A DNA stretch of 64,000 nucleotides from Carboxylicivirga sp. M1479 (GTDB taxonomy: Bacteria; Bacteroidota; Bacteroidia; Bacteroidales; Marinilabiliaceae). The notes beneath the pieces were generated by a model. It saw only the letters and a program-made list of their open reading frames with translations, was not told where the DNA came from and ran no database searches. Shown piece by piece: positions 17,851-27,113 of this stretch (position 1 is the stretch's first letter; the number at the start of each line of letters is the position of its first letter). The position numbers were made by a program, and so were the translations under genes. The stretch is taken from assembly GCF_007097485.1 (NCBI RefSeq), contig NZ_VKDE01000015.1, forward strand, positions 62,792 to 126,791. The letters are read 5' to 3'.

Positions 17851-18522
17851 TTAATGATAATTTCGAACGCCAAAGATGGAACTACCAACACGTACCATGG
17901 TGCTCCCCTCTTCAATTGCTAATTGATAATCACCTGACATTCCCATACTTATCTCAGAAAAACAAGAATCATTTACAAACACTTGTGTTTTTAATTTATC
18001 AAATACATTTTTTAAACTTTTAAATTCCTGCCGTATCTGATCAGTATCGTTTGTGAATGTAGCCATTCCCATTACTCCTTTGAGCTCCACATACTTCAAT
18101 TCACTTAAAAGCAAAGGAGTTAATAAGTTTAGCAACTCCTCTTCTGAAAAACCAAATTTTGTTTGCTCTTGAGCAATATGGACCTGCAACAAGCAAGCAA
18201 TTTTCCTATTGTTCTTCTTGCCTTCTTTATTTATAGTTTTTAAAAGTTTTTCAGTATCAACACCATGAATTAGACTCACAAACGGAGCAATATATTTCAC
18301 TTTGTTACTTTGTAAATGGCCTATCATATGCCACTCAATATCTTTGGGCAAAGACTCATACTTACCAACTAACTCCTGCACCTTATTTTCGCCTAACACC
18401 CGCTGACCTGCTTCATAGGCTTGCATCAAATCTTCATTGGGTTTAGTTTTAGAAACAGCGACTAATTTTGCTCTTCCATCAATCTGCTTAAGTACAGCCT
18501 GCAAATTATTTTGTATCGACAT
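17851..18522 (-). CDS. YggS/PLPBP family pyridoxal phosphate homeostasis protein
   Basis: A cytosolic PLP-binding protein with an alanine-racemase-like TIM barrel but no known enzymatic activity; it helps balance vitamin B6 and amino-acid pools. Family signatures are the PLP-lysine region LVAVSKTKPNEDLMQAYEAG, GENKVQELVGKYE, WHMIGHLQSNKVKYI, and the C-terminal SMGMSGDYQLAIEEGSTMVR with the phosphate-binding GSSIFG. I prefer the ATG at 18522 (MSIQNNL) to the one at 18543, giving 223 residues, close to family length. It lies among serine and one-carbon genes, but separated from DUF1015 by a terminator. Confidence 0.9.
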   Translation of the reverse strand: MSIQNNLQAVLKQIDGRAKLVAVSKTKPNEDLMQAYEAGQRVLGENKVQELVGKYESLPKDIEWHMIGHLQSNKVKYIAPFVSLIHGVDTEKLLKTINKEGKKNNRKIACLLQVHIAQEQTKFGFSEEELLNLLTPLLLSELKYVELKGVMGMATFTNDTDQIRQEFKSLKNVFDKLKTQVFVNDSCFSEISMGMSGDYQLAIEEGSTMVRVGSSIFGVRNYH

Positions 18523-18573
18523 AAATTGAATATTAAAGTTCAAATTTACTCAACAGAAACTAGTGTACAAAAA

Positions 18574-18598
18574 AAAGCCCCCTTTGAAAGGAGGCTTT
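18574..18598 (-). terminator. Terminator after the DUF1015 gene
   Basis: AAAGCCTCC-type stem (AAAGCC...GGCTTT) followed on the minus strand by a run of eight T, 36 bp beyond the DUF1015 stop. Confidence 0.85.
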
Positions 18599-18634
18599 AG
18601 TGGATATTTAGCTAGTCTGTTAACCAGGTAAAGA

Positions 18635-19891
18635 CTATTTAGATTCTAATTTATGAATAACTAGACCAGAACGCAACTTAGGCTCAAACCATGTTGTTTT
18701 AGGAGGCATAATATTACCAGTATCGGCAATATCAATTAATTGCTGCATTGACACTGGATACAAGGCGAAAGCAACCTTCATACCACCACCATCAACTCGT
18801 TTTTTCAATTCACCCAATCCTCGGATACCACCAATAAAATCGATACGAGTTGAACGACGTAAGTCTTCAATTCCTAACATTTTATCCAAAACATGATCAG
18901 ATAAAATAGTTACGTCAAGAACCCCGATAGGGTCATTATCATTATACGTTCCCTCTTTAGCATTTAACTTGTACCACTTACCCTCAAGGTACATGCTAAA
19001 TTCGTGTAGTTTTGCTGGACGGTACTCAGCCTCACCCATGCACTCAACAACGAAAACTTCTTCTAGTTTGGTTAATAATTCTTCTGGGGTTAAACCATTC
19101 AAATCTTTAACTGCACGATTGTAATCAATAATATTCAACTGATTATCTGGGAAATGAACAGCCATAAAGAAGTTATACTCCTCATCACCAGTGTGGTTAG
19201 AGTTTTGACCTCTTTTTTCGTCACCGATACGAGCAGCAGCTGCAGTACGGTGGTGTCCATCAGCTACGTAGGTAGCAGGCACTTTCGTTTCAAACAACTC
19301 TTCTAACTTGGCATTAATAGCTGCATCGTTAATGGCCCAAAGATGATGACCAAAGCCATCTTCAGCTGTAAAATCGTAATCAGCAGTTTGATTTTTAACG
19401 ATATTTTCTACAATAGCATCGATTTCAGGCACAGCTTTGTACGAGAAGAATACTGGCTCTATGTTGGCATCTAAATAACGCGTCAAGATCATACGATCTT
19501 CCTCTTTATCCGGACGTGTTAACTCATGCTTTTTAATAATACCGTTGGCATAATCTTCACAAGCAGCAGCACCAACAATACCATACTGAGTTCTTCCATC
19601 CATTGTTTGAGCATAGATGTAATACTTAGCTTCGGTATCCTGTACTAACCATCCTTTTTCCTGGAAAGATTTTAGATTAGATACTGATTTCTCATACACT
19701 TCTTCAGAGTGAATGTCAGTTCCTGCTGGACAATCTATTTCTGCACGTGTAATATGCAATAATGAACAGTCTTTTCCTTCTGCCATTTGAGCAGCCTCTT
19801 CGCTGTTCATAACATCATAAGGTAAACATGCTAAGTCCTGTGAAATATTCTGTGGAGGTCTTAGGCCTTTGAACGGTTTTATAATTGCCAT
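18635..19891 (-). CDS. DUF1015 family protein
   Basis: The 418 residues match the conserved DUF1015 family: N-terminal IIKPFKGLRPP and LPYDVMNSEEA, the central TYVADGHHRTAAAARIGDE, and GGIRGLGELKKRVDGGGMKV near the end. The family has no agreed biochemical role; its D-G-H-H-R motif suggests an active site. Like other Bacteroidota genomes it lies directly downstream of serA and serC, which hints at a link to serine or phosphoserine metabolism. A CAAATGTA sequence (19967-19974) is a possible -7 element, so it may have its own promoter. Confidence 0.85.
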   Translation of the reverse strand: MAIIKPFKGLRPPQNISQDLACLPYDVMNSEEAAQMAEGKDCSLLHITRAEIDCPAGTDIHSEEVYEKSVSNLKSFQEKGWLVQDTEAKYYIYAQTMDGRTQYGIVGAAACEDYANGIIKKHELTRPDKEEDRMILTRYLDANIEPVFFSYKAVPEIDAIVENIVKNQTADYDFTAEDGFGHHLWAINDAAINAKLEELFETKVPATYVADGHHRTAAAARIGDEKRGQNSNHTGDEEYNFFMAVHFPDNQLNIIDYNRAVKDLNGLTPEELLTKLEEVFVVECMGEAEYRPAKLHEFSMYLEGKWYKLNAKEGTYNDNDPIGVLDVTILSDHVLDKMLGIEDLRRSTRIDFIGGIRGLGELKKRVDGGGMKVAFALYPVSMQQLIDIADTGNIMPPKTTWFEPKLRSGLVIHKLESK

Positions 19892-20055
19892 CGTTAAATA
19901 TTTAGTTAGTTTTTACAATTATTTTTATTTATCCAGACCGTTTATTTAGGTCTGTTTGCTCAAACACAAATGTAAGTAATCGTATGTTAGCGATTAGGTG
20001 ACTTTCGTCAACATTAAAGGTGATTTTTACTGTTTTATAACATCTGAATACAACA

Positions 20056-20081
20056 AACGCTGCCCAAACAAGAGCAGCGTT
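20056..20081 (-). terminator. Stem-loop after serA
   Basis: AACGCTGC pairs with GCAGCGTT across 10 nt, 22 bp past the serA stop. The following T-run on the minus strand is interrupted (TTTGTTG), so termination may be partial. Confidence 0.6.
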
Positions 20082-20103
20082 CAAAATATGTTGTTCAAAT
20101 TGA

Positions 20104-21027
20104 CTACTTGTTCACCTTATAAGTCTCATCTCCATTTTCGAAGAAACCAATAATTTGATTAGCACCTGCTACACCAGCATTTATATTAGCTTCGGCAGTT
20201 TGAGCACCCATTTTCTTTGGAGTAAAGAAATAACGACCTTCGAATTTAGCTTCAATATCTGCTTTACAATCTGGAGCAATGTCCGAAATATATGTGAAGT
20301 CAGGCCGATCAGCCATTAACTTCATCAATTCTTCTTCATGAATCACTTCTTTACGAGCTGTATTAACAAGCGCACCACCCTTTGGCATCTTATTTAACAA
20401 ATCGTAATTAATTGATTGCTTTGTATGTGCATTAGCAGGGATGTGTAGAGACACATAATCACATGTTGAATATAATTCTTCAACAGTATTTAATGGCTTA
20501 ATACCAGCAGCTTCAATCTTTTCTTTAGCAACAAATGGATCAAAAGCGAATACTTCCATACCAAAACCTTTGGCAATTTCAGCAACATACTGGCCAACAT
20601 TACCATAAGCATGAATACCAATCTTCTTGCCTCTTAATTCTGTTCCAGCAGTACCGTTATAACCATTACGAGCCATAAATACCATCATACCCAACACTAA
20701 TTCACCTACAGCATTTGAGTTTTGACCAGGTGTATTCATTGCTACAACGCCATTTTCAGTACAAGCTTCCAAATCAAGGTTATCGTAACCTGCTCCTGCA
20801 CGCACTACAACCTTTAGCTCTGGTGCTGCTTCAATTACCTCGCGTGTTACCTTATCGGAACGAACAATCATGGCATGTACATCCTTTACAGCATCTAACA
20901 ACTGTGCTTTATCGGTGTACTTTTCAAGAAGAGCTAATTCGTAACCAGCTTCTTTTACAATAGGTGCAATTTGATCAATGGCAGCCTTAGCAAAAGGCTT
21001 TTCTGTAGCAACTAATATTTTTTTCAT
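20104..21027 (-). CDS. serA: D-3-phosphoglycerate dehydrogenase, short lysine type
   Basis: First step of serine synthesis: oxidises 3-phosphoglycerate with NAD. The 307 residues have no C-terminal ACT domain. The substrate domain is split around the NAD domain (GKKIGIHAYGNVGQYVA). The catalytic Arg is in VNTARKEVI. The His of classical enzymes (TPH-x-G) is replaced: the loop reads YFFTPKKMGAQT, and the usual Glu-containing DVF..EP segment reads DIAPDCKAD. This agrees with the type III enzymes known from Entamoeba, where a lysine does the acid-base work, so I call it active. It lies just downstream of serC on the same strand, separated only by a hairpin. Confidence 0.92.
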   Translation of the reverse strand: MKKILVATEKPFAKAAIDQIAPIVKEAGYELALLEKYTDKAQLLDAVKDVHAMIVRSDKVTREVIEAAPELKVVVRAGAGYDNLDLEACTENGVVAMNTPGQNSNAVGELVLGMMVFMARNGYNGTAGTELRGKKIGIHAYGNVGQYVAEIAKGFGMEVFAFDPFVAKEKIEAAGIKPLNTVEELYSTCDYVSLHIPANAHTKQSINYDLLNKMPKGGALVNTARKEVIHEEELMKLMADRPDFTYISDIAPDCKADIEAKFEGRYFFTPKKMGAQTAEANINAGVAGANQIIGFFENGDETYKVNK

Positions 21028-21056
21028 CGTGCTAAAAAATTAAATGTGGTAAAAAA

Positions 21057-21083
21057 AAGTAAGCTCCAAAAAGGAGCCTACTT
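21057..21083 (-). terminator. Terminator or attenuator between serC and serA
   Basis: AAGTAAGCTCC (21057-21067) pairs with GGAGCCTACTT (21073-21083) with one mismatch and a 5-nt loop; on the minus strand a run of eight T follows. The serA start is only 29 bp beyond, leaving almost no room for a separate promoter. It may act as a partial terminator that sets the serC:serA ratio. Confidence 0.75.
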
Positions 21084-21104
21084 AATATATTAGGTTATCG
21101 TTTA

Positions 21105-22175
21105 TTAATGCTTTGCTTCAAATTCTTTCATTGCATCAACTAATGCCTGAATGCTAGCTTTAGGCATTGCATTGTATGTTGAAGCACGGAATCCACCAAC
21201 TGAACGGTGTCCTTTAATTCCGCTCATACCTCGTGCAGTTGCAAAATCAAAGAATTCTTTTTCTAGTTCTTTGTATTCGTCATTCATAATGAAACAGATA
21301 TTCATTAATGAACGATCCTCAAGATCAGCAACAGGTGCCTTAAATAAACGGCTACTGTCAATTGCATCATAAAGAACAGCTGCTTTCTCAATGTTGATTT
21401 TCTCCATTGCTGCAACACCACCCATCTCTTTCAACCAACGAAGTGTTTGAAGAGCTGAGAATACAGGGAATACAGGAGGTGTATTAAACATTGAGCCGCC
21501 ATCAATATGTGTACGGTAATCCAACATTGTAGGAATATGACGATCCATTTTACCTAAAGCATCTTGCTTAACAATAGCAAATGTAACGCCTGCTGGGGCT
21601 AAGTTCTTTTGAGCACCACCATAAATTAAGGTGTATTTTGAAATATCAACAGGACGAGAGAAGATATCAGATGACATGTCTGCTACTAAAGGAACATTTA
21701 CATCTAAATCTTTCTTAATCTCAGTACCGTAAATAGTATTATTGGTAGTAATATGGAAATAATCAGCATCAGAAGGAATATCGTATCCTTTTGGAATATG
21801 GTTATAAATAGAATCTTTTGAAGACGCTACTTCCACTACTTCACCAAAAGCTTTTGCCTCTTTTAATGCCTTGTTAGCCCAAGTACCTGTATTAAGGTAA
21901 GCTGCTTTCTTTTGCATTAGGTTAAAAGGTACCATGCAAAATTGAGTACTGGCACCACCACCTACGAAAACCACTTCGTAACCTGCAGGAATGTCCAACA
22001 ATTCTTTAAACAAAGCAGTTGCTTCGTCCATTACGGCAACAAACTCTTTGCTACGGTGCGAAACTTCTAACAATGATAGACCTGTTCCGGCAAAATTAAT
22101 TACGGCTTCAGCCGAATTTTTAATCGTTGATTCAGGCAAAATAGAAGGCCCTGCTGAGAAATTGTGAATCTTCAT
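21105..22175 (-). CDS. serC: Phosphoserine aminotransferase
   Basis: Converts 3-phosphohydroxypyruvate and glutamate to phosphoserine with PLP; second step of serine synthesis. At 356 residues it has the normal family length. It starts [20 protein letters not shown], the classic SerC opening. [14 protein letters not shown] forms the PLP-phosphate cup, [16 protein letters not shown] holds the cofactor Asp, and [12 protein letters not shown] holds the Schiff-base Lys. RDHIP-type and [18 protein letters not shown] motifs near the end bind the substrate phosphate. The order serC-serA-DUF1015 on one strand supports one pathway unit. Confidence 0.96.
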   Translation of the reverse strand: MKIHNFSAGPSILPESTIKNSAEAVINFAGTGLSLLEVSHRSKEFVAVMDEATALFKELLDIPAGYEVVFVGGGASTQFCMVPFNLMQKKAAYLNTGTWANKALKEAKAFGEVVEVASSKDSIYNHIPKGYDIPSDADYFHITTNNTIYGTEIKKDLDVNVPLVADMSSDIFSRPVDISKYTLIYGGAQKNLAPAGVTFAIVKQDALGKMDRHIPTMLDYRTHIDGGSMFNTPPVFPVFSALQTLRWLKEMGGVAAMEKINIEKAAVLYDAIDSSRLFKAPVADLEDRSLMNICFIMNDEYKELEKEFFDFATARGMSGIKGHRSVGGFRASTYNAMPKASIQALVDAMKEFEAKH

Positions 22176-22399
22176 TTTATAAAAAATTTAAATACTGCTT
22201 ATTATTTCTTGTCTCTGTTACTAATGAATTGAGCGTATAAAATTATGAAATATATGACGTAAAGCACACTAAATCAGAAAAAATATAACTTTCAAATTAA
22301 AAGCATTTTAAAGTATTTTACCTCTAACCCAACGTTATCAATTAGTGTATTTCAGTTGCTAATATATCTAATTATCAACATGCTAGTTTACGTCGTTAC
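22176..22399. other. serC upstream region
   Basis: AT-rich leader with no gene. No clear promoter consensus was found by eye; transcription of serC must start here or read through from gcvT. Confidence 0.35.
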
Positions 22400-22443
22400 A
22401 TCACAAACAAAAACATGATATTTATCATCTTTTTGTTTGTGAT
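22400..22443 (-). terminator. Stem-loop after gcvT
   Basis: ATCACAAACAAAAA (22400-22413) pairs perfectly with the complement at 22430-22443, 25 bp past the gcvT stop. The loop itself contains the palindrome TGATATTTATCA (22416-22427), which also occurs upstream of the citrate lyase operon. Confidence 0.6.
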
Positions 22444-22467
22444 TGCATATTTATTTCAAATATAGAC

Positions 22468-23550
22468 TTAAACAAATGGTAGTTTAACCACCTTAGCTTT
22501 TAATTTGCGGTTACGAACTTTAATAAAAATTTCGGTATCGAACTTGGTATAGCCTTTATTAATGTATGCCATGCCGATTCCTTTTTGAAGCATTGGCGAC
22601 ATTGTACCTGAAGTCACTCGTCCAATCACTTCGTCATTTTCAGTTACAACTTCATAATCTTTGCGAGGAATACCTCTGTCTTCAAGAACGAATCCTCTCA
22701 AACGGCGAGAAACTCCCTCTTCCTTTTGCTTTAACAAGTATTCTTTATCGATGAAGTTATTTTGGTCGTTAAATTTAGTAATCCAACCTAAACCAGCTTC
22801 AATTGACGTTGTTGTCTCGTCAATGTCGTTACCATATAAGCAAAAACCTTTTTCAAGACGTAAGGTATCACGAGCAGCCAACCCAATAGGTAAAATGCCC
22901 TCTTCTTCACCTGCTTTGAATATAGCTTCCCAAGCTTTATCAGCATCATCATTATAAATATACAATTCAAAACCACCAGAACCAGTATAACCAGTATTTG
23001 AAATAATCACATTTTCAACACCAGCAATTGCTCCAACTTGAAAAGTATAATAAGGGATAGATAATAAATCAATATCAGTCAACTTTTGAAGAACAGCAGT
23101 AGCCTTAGGTCCCTGAATGGCCAATTGAGAAATAGCATCACTTGCATTTTCAATTTCAGCACCCATTGTATTTTGCTCACTCACCCAAGCCCAATCTTTA
23201 TCAATGTTAGATGCATTGACTACTAATAAATACTTTTCTTCTTCGTATTTATAAACCAATAAATCATCTACAATACCACCTTTACCGTTTGGAAAGCACG
23301 AATACTGTGCCTGACCAACTGATAATGCTGCCACATCGTTAGTAGTTACTTTTTGAACCAAATCGAAAGCTTTTGGTCCTTTTACCCAAAACTCTCCCAT
23401 GTGAGAAACATCAAAAACACCTACGCCATTACGTACGGTCATGTGTTCGTTGTTAATACCCGAATATTCAACTGGCATTTCGAAGCCTGCAAATGGAACA
23501 ATTTTCGCTTCTAACGATTCGTGAAACTTGTAAAAGGCTGTTCTTTTCAT
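22468..23550 (-). CDS. gcvT: Aminomethyltransferase (glycine cleavage T protein)
   Basis: Transfers the methylene group from lipoyl-bound aminomethyl on GcvH to tetrahydrofolate, releasing ammonia. The 360 residues are of family length. Diagnostic stretches: [37 protein letters not shown], the folate-site Asp in [55 protein letters not shown], and the C-terminal barrel ([20 protein letters not shown]). gcvH and gcvP are not in this window. A promoter is visible just upstream. Confidence 0.96.
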   Translation of the reverse strand: MKRTAFYKFHESLEAKIVPFAGFEMPVEYSGINNEHMTVRNGVGVFDVSHMGEFWVKGPKAFDLVQKVTTNDVAALSVGQAQYSCFPNGKGGIVDDLLVYKYEEEKYLLVVNASNIDKDWAWVSEQNTMGAEIENASDAISQLAIQGPKATAVLQKLTDIDLLSIPYYTFQVGAIAGVENVIISNTGYTGSGGFELYIYNDDADKAWEAIFKAGEEEGILPIGLAARDTLRLEKGFCLYGNDIDETTTSIEAGLGWITKFNDQNNFIDKEYLLKQKEEGVSRRLRGFVLEDRGIPRKDYEVVTENDEVIGRVTSGTMSPMLQKGIGMAYINKGYTKFDTEIFIKVRNRKLKAKVVKLPFV

Positions 23551-23621
23551 TGTTATACTATTATTAAATCTTGATTATTCAAATAAAATCCTTGCGTTAA
23601 ATTATCAGTTTGCAAGTTGAG

Positions 23622-23650
23622 CAAATGTAGAAATAAAATCAACTGCCAAA
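23622..23650 (-). promoter_or_regulatory. Predicted gcvT promoter
   Basis: Reading the minus strand, TTTG (complement of 23647-23650) is followed after 17 bp by TACATTTG (complement of 23622-23629), which fits the Bacteroidota -33/-7 pattern. The start codon is about 70 bp downstream. An imperfect TGAT-N4-ATCG palindrome (23654-23665) lies immediately upstream. Confidence 0.5.
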
Positions 23651-23739
23651 AAATGATAATTATCGGCTTTAAACACTAATAAATATCACCTATTTATATT
23701 TATGGACAATGGTGTCTAAATTATTTCAGTCAAAAAAGT

Positions 23740-23747
23740 TACTTTTG
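23740..23747 (+). promoter_or_regulatory. Predicted -7 element of the Hpt-STAS operon
   Basis: TACTTTTG, a perfect TAnnTTTG, 50 bp upstream of the Hpt start codon. No convincing TTTG lies at the -33 position. Confidence 0.45.
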
Positions 23748-23797
23748 CTAAATATTTTGTACTTTGAACTTTTGAATTAATTTGAAAGAAATAATTT

Positions 23798-24262
23798 ATG
23801 CCAAACCCATACACCCACATTAATCTGGGCTACCTAGAAAGCATTACCGACGGTAGCCAGGAACTTATAAAAGAACTTATTACCATTTTTATTGAGCAGA
23901 TTCCAGAATTTAAAGAAGGCTTTGAAGAAGGCATCAATAAAAAAGATTGGGTTAAAATAGCAGCAGTTGCTCACAAAGCTAAATCATCCGTTATGTCAAT
24001 GGGGATGGAAGAACTTGGTAATACTGATTTAAAAAACCTGGAACTAATCGCTAAAATGTTACGGATCGATGAAATTAGTGATTCATCTGATAACAGCGAA
24101 GAAATTCAACAACTTAAAAAGAATGTTGATGGCTATCCTGAAGATCGCAAGGCATGGCTTGATGCAAATAAAAATATAAATGCAGTTGAAACATTGATTA
24201 ATGGCTTTAACTGTACTTGCGAAGCAGCTTTAGTAGAACTGCAAAATGTTTTAAATAACTAA
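23798..24262 (+). CDS. Hpt domain phosphotransfer protein
   Basis: The 154 residues are essentially one histidine phosphotransfer domain. The phosphorylated His lies in KIAAVAHKAKSSVMSMGMEE (His at about residue 59), after the helix FIEQIPEFKEGFEEGINKKD. There is no kinase or receiver domain attached. About 40 residues in the middle (EISDSSDNSEEIQQ) form an acidic insert. The gene is followed after 13 bp by a STAS gene, so the two are an operon. It would relay phosphate from an unlinked hybrid kinase. Confidence 0.8.
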   Translation: MPNPYTHINLGYLESITDGSQELIKELITIFIEQIPEFKEGFEEGINKKDWVKIAAVAHKAKSSVMSMGMEELGNTDLKNLELIAKMLRIDEISDSSDNSEEIQQLKKNVDGYPEDRKAWLDANKNINAVETLINGFNCTCEAALVELQNVLNN

Positions 24263-24275
24263 TAAAAACCACTAT

Positions 24276-24584
24276 ATGCTACAAGTTAAAGAACATGATG
24301 GGGTAATGTTCGGCTTATTAGCTGATACCGACAGATTAAACGCCACTGTGGCTTCTGAAGTAAAGGCTGACTTAACGGATACACTATCTTCAAAAGGCAC
24401 CAAATTAGTTTTGGACCTTACAAACATCAACTTTATTGACAGCACTGGAATTGGAGTCCTAATTAGTGCTTTAAAAACCGCCAGACAAAACGATGGCGCA
24501 TTTCAACTATCAGGTTTAAAAGCGGAAGTTTTAAGCTTATTAAAGCTGATGAAACTCGACAAAGTGTTTGATATTATTAGCTAA
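24276..24584 (+). CDS. STAS domain protein (anti-sigma factor antagonist-like)
   Basis: The 102 residues cover a complete STAS domain. The conserved phosphorylatable Ser lies in NFIDSTGIGVLISALK (about residue 55), preceded by the core strand KLVLDLTN. Such proteins switch partners on and off by Ser phosphorylation. There is no RsbW-type kinase next to it. Paired with the Hpt gene; a strong terminator follows. Confidence 0.85.
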   Translation: MLQVKEHDGVMFGLLADTDRLNATVASEVKADLTDTLSSKGTKLVLDLTNINFIDSTGIGVLISALKTARQNDGAFQLSGLKAEVLSLLKLMKLDKVFDIIS

Positions 24585-24595
24585 AAAGATATTTA

Positions 24596-24620
24596 AAACC
24601 GCCTTACAGGCGGTTTTTTT
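24596..24620 (+). terminator. Terminator after the STAS gene
   Basis: AAACCGCC pairs with GGCGGTTT over a 5-nt loop, followed by a run of T. It abuts the citC stop codon at 24621, so it may also end the citrate lyase transcript from the other side. Confidence 0.9.
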
Positions 24621-25700
24621 TTAATGTCTTGCATCCACCTCCTGTAAGGTTGTTTGCATTTTATGCACATCTAGTTGCTGCAGATAATTAATTGTTGATT
24701 CAGGCAGTAACTGAAGCAAACGCTGAAATTCTCCATTTTTAATCGCTTCTCTTACCTTGCTGGCGCTGATAAAATCGCCCTTTCCAATAGTCTGTATAGT
24801 TTCTTTACGATTCAACTCGTAAAACTGCACCCCTTTGACTGGTAGTATTAATCGCATCGCATCGTTGTACATCGACGTTGTTGTACAATAATTTTCGGTT
24901 CCTACATACCTCTTTTTAATGCCTAACTGTGGTGCAATGTGTTGACTAAATATTTCAATATCTAACTCTGCTTGCTTTTGCGTTACACCGCTAGGCGATT
25001 CATTCTTTAGGAAATAGTCTGGAAATGTAGCGCACGAAACAATATAGTTGCCCCCCTTAAGAATTCTAACATTGGGTAAGTGAGAGGTGCCCAATTGAAC
25101 CATTTCAAAGCGATCTTTAAAAGAAAACAATGAGCGTTCTGATTCAACTACAAAAACATACACTAAATCATTGTCAGCAGCTGCACTTTCTATTAAATAC
25201 TGATGCCCTAATGTAAATGGATTACAGTTCACTACAATTGATGCAACTTCCTTTTCTCCATTTTTACTTTTTATTGATTGCAAGTACTTTTTATAATCAT
25301 CAATACTCTGGTACCCAAACTCCAGTAGTGAAATCAATGGCTCCGCAGTAGCAATATGCCGATAACCAATACCACAAAAGCGTGTAATGTTTTCTGGGCG
25401 TGTAAAAACAAAAGCTTGTTGGTTGTCGAACATCACACGTTCAGTTAAATGCGTAACAATGTGCGCAAAGGCTCCAGACTCTCTATACTGAGGTGCCACA
25501 GCGACATATTTCAACACATTTCCTTTACAGGAACCTACACCAACAATATCATCATTTAAAGTATATAAAATAACACTATAATCAACTGTCGATTCTTCAA
25601 AATAAAAGCCCAAAGGCGATAGAAATCGACGTATCAACTCTACATCATATCTACTTGTAAGGTCAGGTTCTTCAATCCTAAAATCTGAATTTTCAATCAT
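24621..25700 (-). CDS. citC: Citrate lyase ligase (acetate:citrate lyase-SH ligase)
   Basis: Activates citrate lyase by acetylating the thiol of its prosthetic group with ATP and acetate. The 359 residues: residues 1-130 form a GNAT-like domain (VGVGSCKGNVLKYVAVAPQY), and the nucleotidyltransferase domain follows (SIVVNCNPFTLGHQYLIESA, with an HxGH-like LGHQ). GTENYCTTTSMYND and ISASKVREAI further on are typical. The start ATG overlaps the stop of the upstream citXG gene (ATGA, 25697-25700), so translation is coupled. It is the last gene of the operon. Confidence 0.94.
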   Translation of the reverse strand: MIENSDFRIEEPDLTSRYDVELIRRFLSPLGFYFEESTVDYSVILYTLNDDIVGVGSCKGNVLKYVAVAPQYRESGAFAHIVTHLTERVMFDNQQAFVFTRPENITRFCGIGYRHIATAEPLISLLEFGYQSIDDYKKYLQSIKSKNGEKEVASIVVNCNPFTLGHQYLIESAAADNDLVYVFVVESERSLFSFKDRFEMVQLGTSHLPNVRILKGGNYIVSCATFPDYFLKNESPSGVTQKQAELDIEIFSQHIAPQLGIKKRYVGTENYCTTTSMYNDAMRLILPVKGVQFYELNRKETIQTIGKGDFISASKVREAIKNGEFQRLLQLLPESTINYLQQLDVHKMQTTLQEVDARH

Positions 25701-27109
25701 GCCCTAATCTTTCCAAATTTATTCTTACAATGAAACAACATTATAGTCAAGGCCAACAGATCTGCAGATCCACCTGACGAAATCTTTTGACTATTACACC
25801 ATTCAACCAAGTCATCATATGCTACTTCCTCACCTTTCTTCCATGCTTCCAAAGCATGAGACGACTTGCGCTTTAACTCTTCAAGTACACTTTTGCCATG
25901 ACGATATAAAACATTCGTATCGTTATTAACCGACATAATTTTAAGTAACACGGGTATCAAACTCTGCTTCATTTCACTATCTGACATGAAAAAAAAATCA
26001 TGTTTCACTAAAGCAGACAATACAGGCAAAGCATGATTAAAGATGGTTGGGAATCCTTGTTCAGCCTCACCCCTAGCACCAGCACCTTGCAAACCATAAT
26101 TAACAAAACAATTCTGTCCGTGTGACAAGTTCAATGAGCCATTAAGCGCACATAATTCTTTCTGCACAATTCCATTACAAATCTTTTGAATCGTGGCAAT
26201 GAAGGCATTGGCTTTAAAGTAGCCCACCTTTTTTATAACTCTAACACATGAAAAACAACTTAAACACATTAAAAATACAGCCCCTTTATGGGTGTTAACC
26301 CCATTAGTTGCTCTAAGCATTTCCTGCTCCATTTTTAAGCCAATTTGTCTAATATAGGGCAGCGCTTTACGATCATCTTTATCCGTGTAGTTGATCGCCA
26401 GCGTAGCTAGCTCCTGGAAATAAGGAGCTAAGGCAGCGCAGGAATTTATAAAGGTCATAAAGTCCATATCACTATGGGCTCCAGGTGCATTCCTACACAC
26501 TAAACCAGGCTTTGGACTCAAGGCCACTTCGTGCATCAAGCCATTGACAGCATATTGTACAACTGACTTTACGATGCTATCATTTCTTTGTTGTTCTTCA
26601 AAAACCCCAATAGCATTCATCATGCACTCACGCACTTCAGTAATTGTGTGGTGCTGTAATTTCCTGCATTCTTCAGCTGCCTTATCACATAAAAAACACT
26701 TTTTTGCTTTTCCTGAAGATATTGGAAGACCCATAGAACTCATTACGTCCAAATCAACAATTCTCCCTAAAGGAAATTCTTGCTCAAATAATTCTGTTAA
26801 TTGCTTCAGGTCTTCAGCTTTCAAAAGTGTTTGATCCAAAAGATATAGAAAACAATCACCAGAAAAATCGTTAAACATCTCCTTTTTAGCCCATTGTAAA
26901 TTAGGATAATGACTGGTAAAAAACCGCTCGAACTCATCATCAACTGCCGAGATAAAACGATGCAATTGTTGATTACTTTTGGGAAGACCAGGAATATTTA
27001 ACTGCAAAGAAACTAGATGATAGCGACCAGAAAGCATGCTCAACTTTCGTTGTTGACGCTCCTCACGTGCTTCTAATAAGTTAGCAAATATTTCAGCCTC
27101 TCCCATCAT
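25697..27109 (-). CDS. citXG: CitX-CitG fusion: prosthetic-group synthesis and transfer for citrate lyase
   Basis: A two-domain protein of 470 residues. Residues about 1-170 are CitX, which attaches the phosphoribosyl-dephospho-CoA group to CitD (FPLGRIVDLDVMSSMGLPIS, then KKCFLCDKAAEECRKLQHH). Residues about 180-470 are CitG, which makes the precursor from dephospho-CoA and ATP (LMHEVALSPKPGLVCRNAPG, then AHSDMDFMTF). The usual K-P-G-L-V-D of CitG reads K-P-G-L-V-C here. Similar fusions are known elsewhere. The start is within 4 bp of the citF stop and its stop overlaps citC, so it sits in one tight operon. Confidence 0.92.
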   Translation of the reverse strand: MMGEAEIFANLLEAREERQQRKLSMLSGRYHLVSLQLNIPGLPKSNQQLHRFISAVDDEFERFFTSHYPNLQWAKKEMFNDFSGDCFLYLLDQTLLKAEDLKQLTELFEQEFPLGRIVDLDVMSSMGLPISSGKAKKCFLCDKAAEECRKLQHHTITEVRECMMNAIGVFEEQQRNDSIVKSVVQYAVNGLMHEVALSPKPGLVCRNAPGAHSDMDFMTFINSCAALAPYFQELATLAINYTDKDDRKALPYIRQIGLKMEQEMLRATNGVNTHKGAVFLMCLSCFSCVRVIKKVGYFKANAFIATIQKICNGIVQKELCALNGSLNLSHGQNCFVNYGLQGAGARGEAEQGFPTIFNHALPVLSALVKHDFFFMSDSEMKQSLIPVLLKIMSVNNDTNVLYRHGKSVLEELKRKSSHALEAWKKGEEVAYDDLVEWCNSQKISSGGSADLLALTIMLFHCKNKFGKIRA

Positions 27110-27113
27110 CCCT

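Noticed and set aside
20056-21083. Riboswitch in front of serA
   Set aside because: Only a simple hairpin with a T-run is present, and 29 bp are too few for an aptamer.
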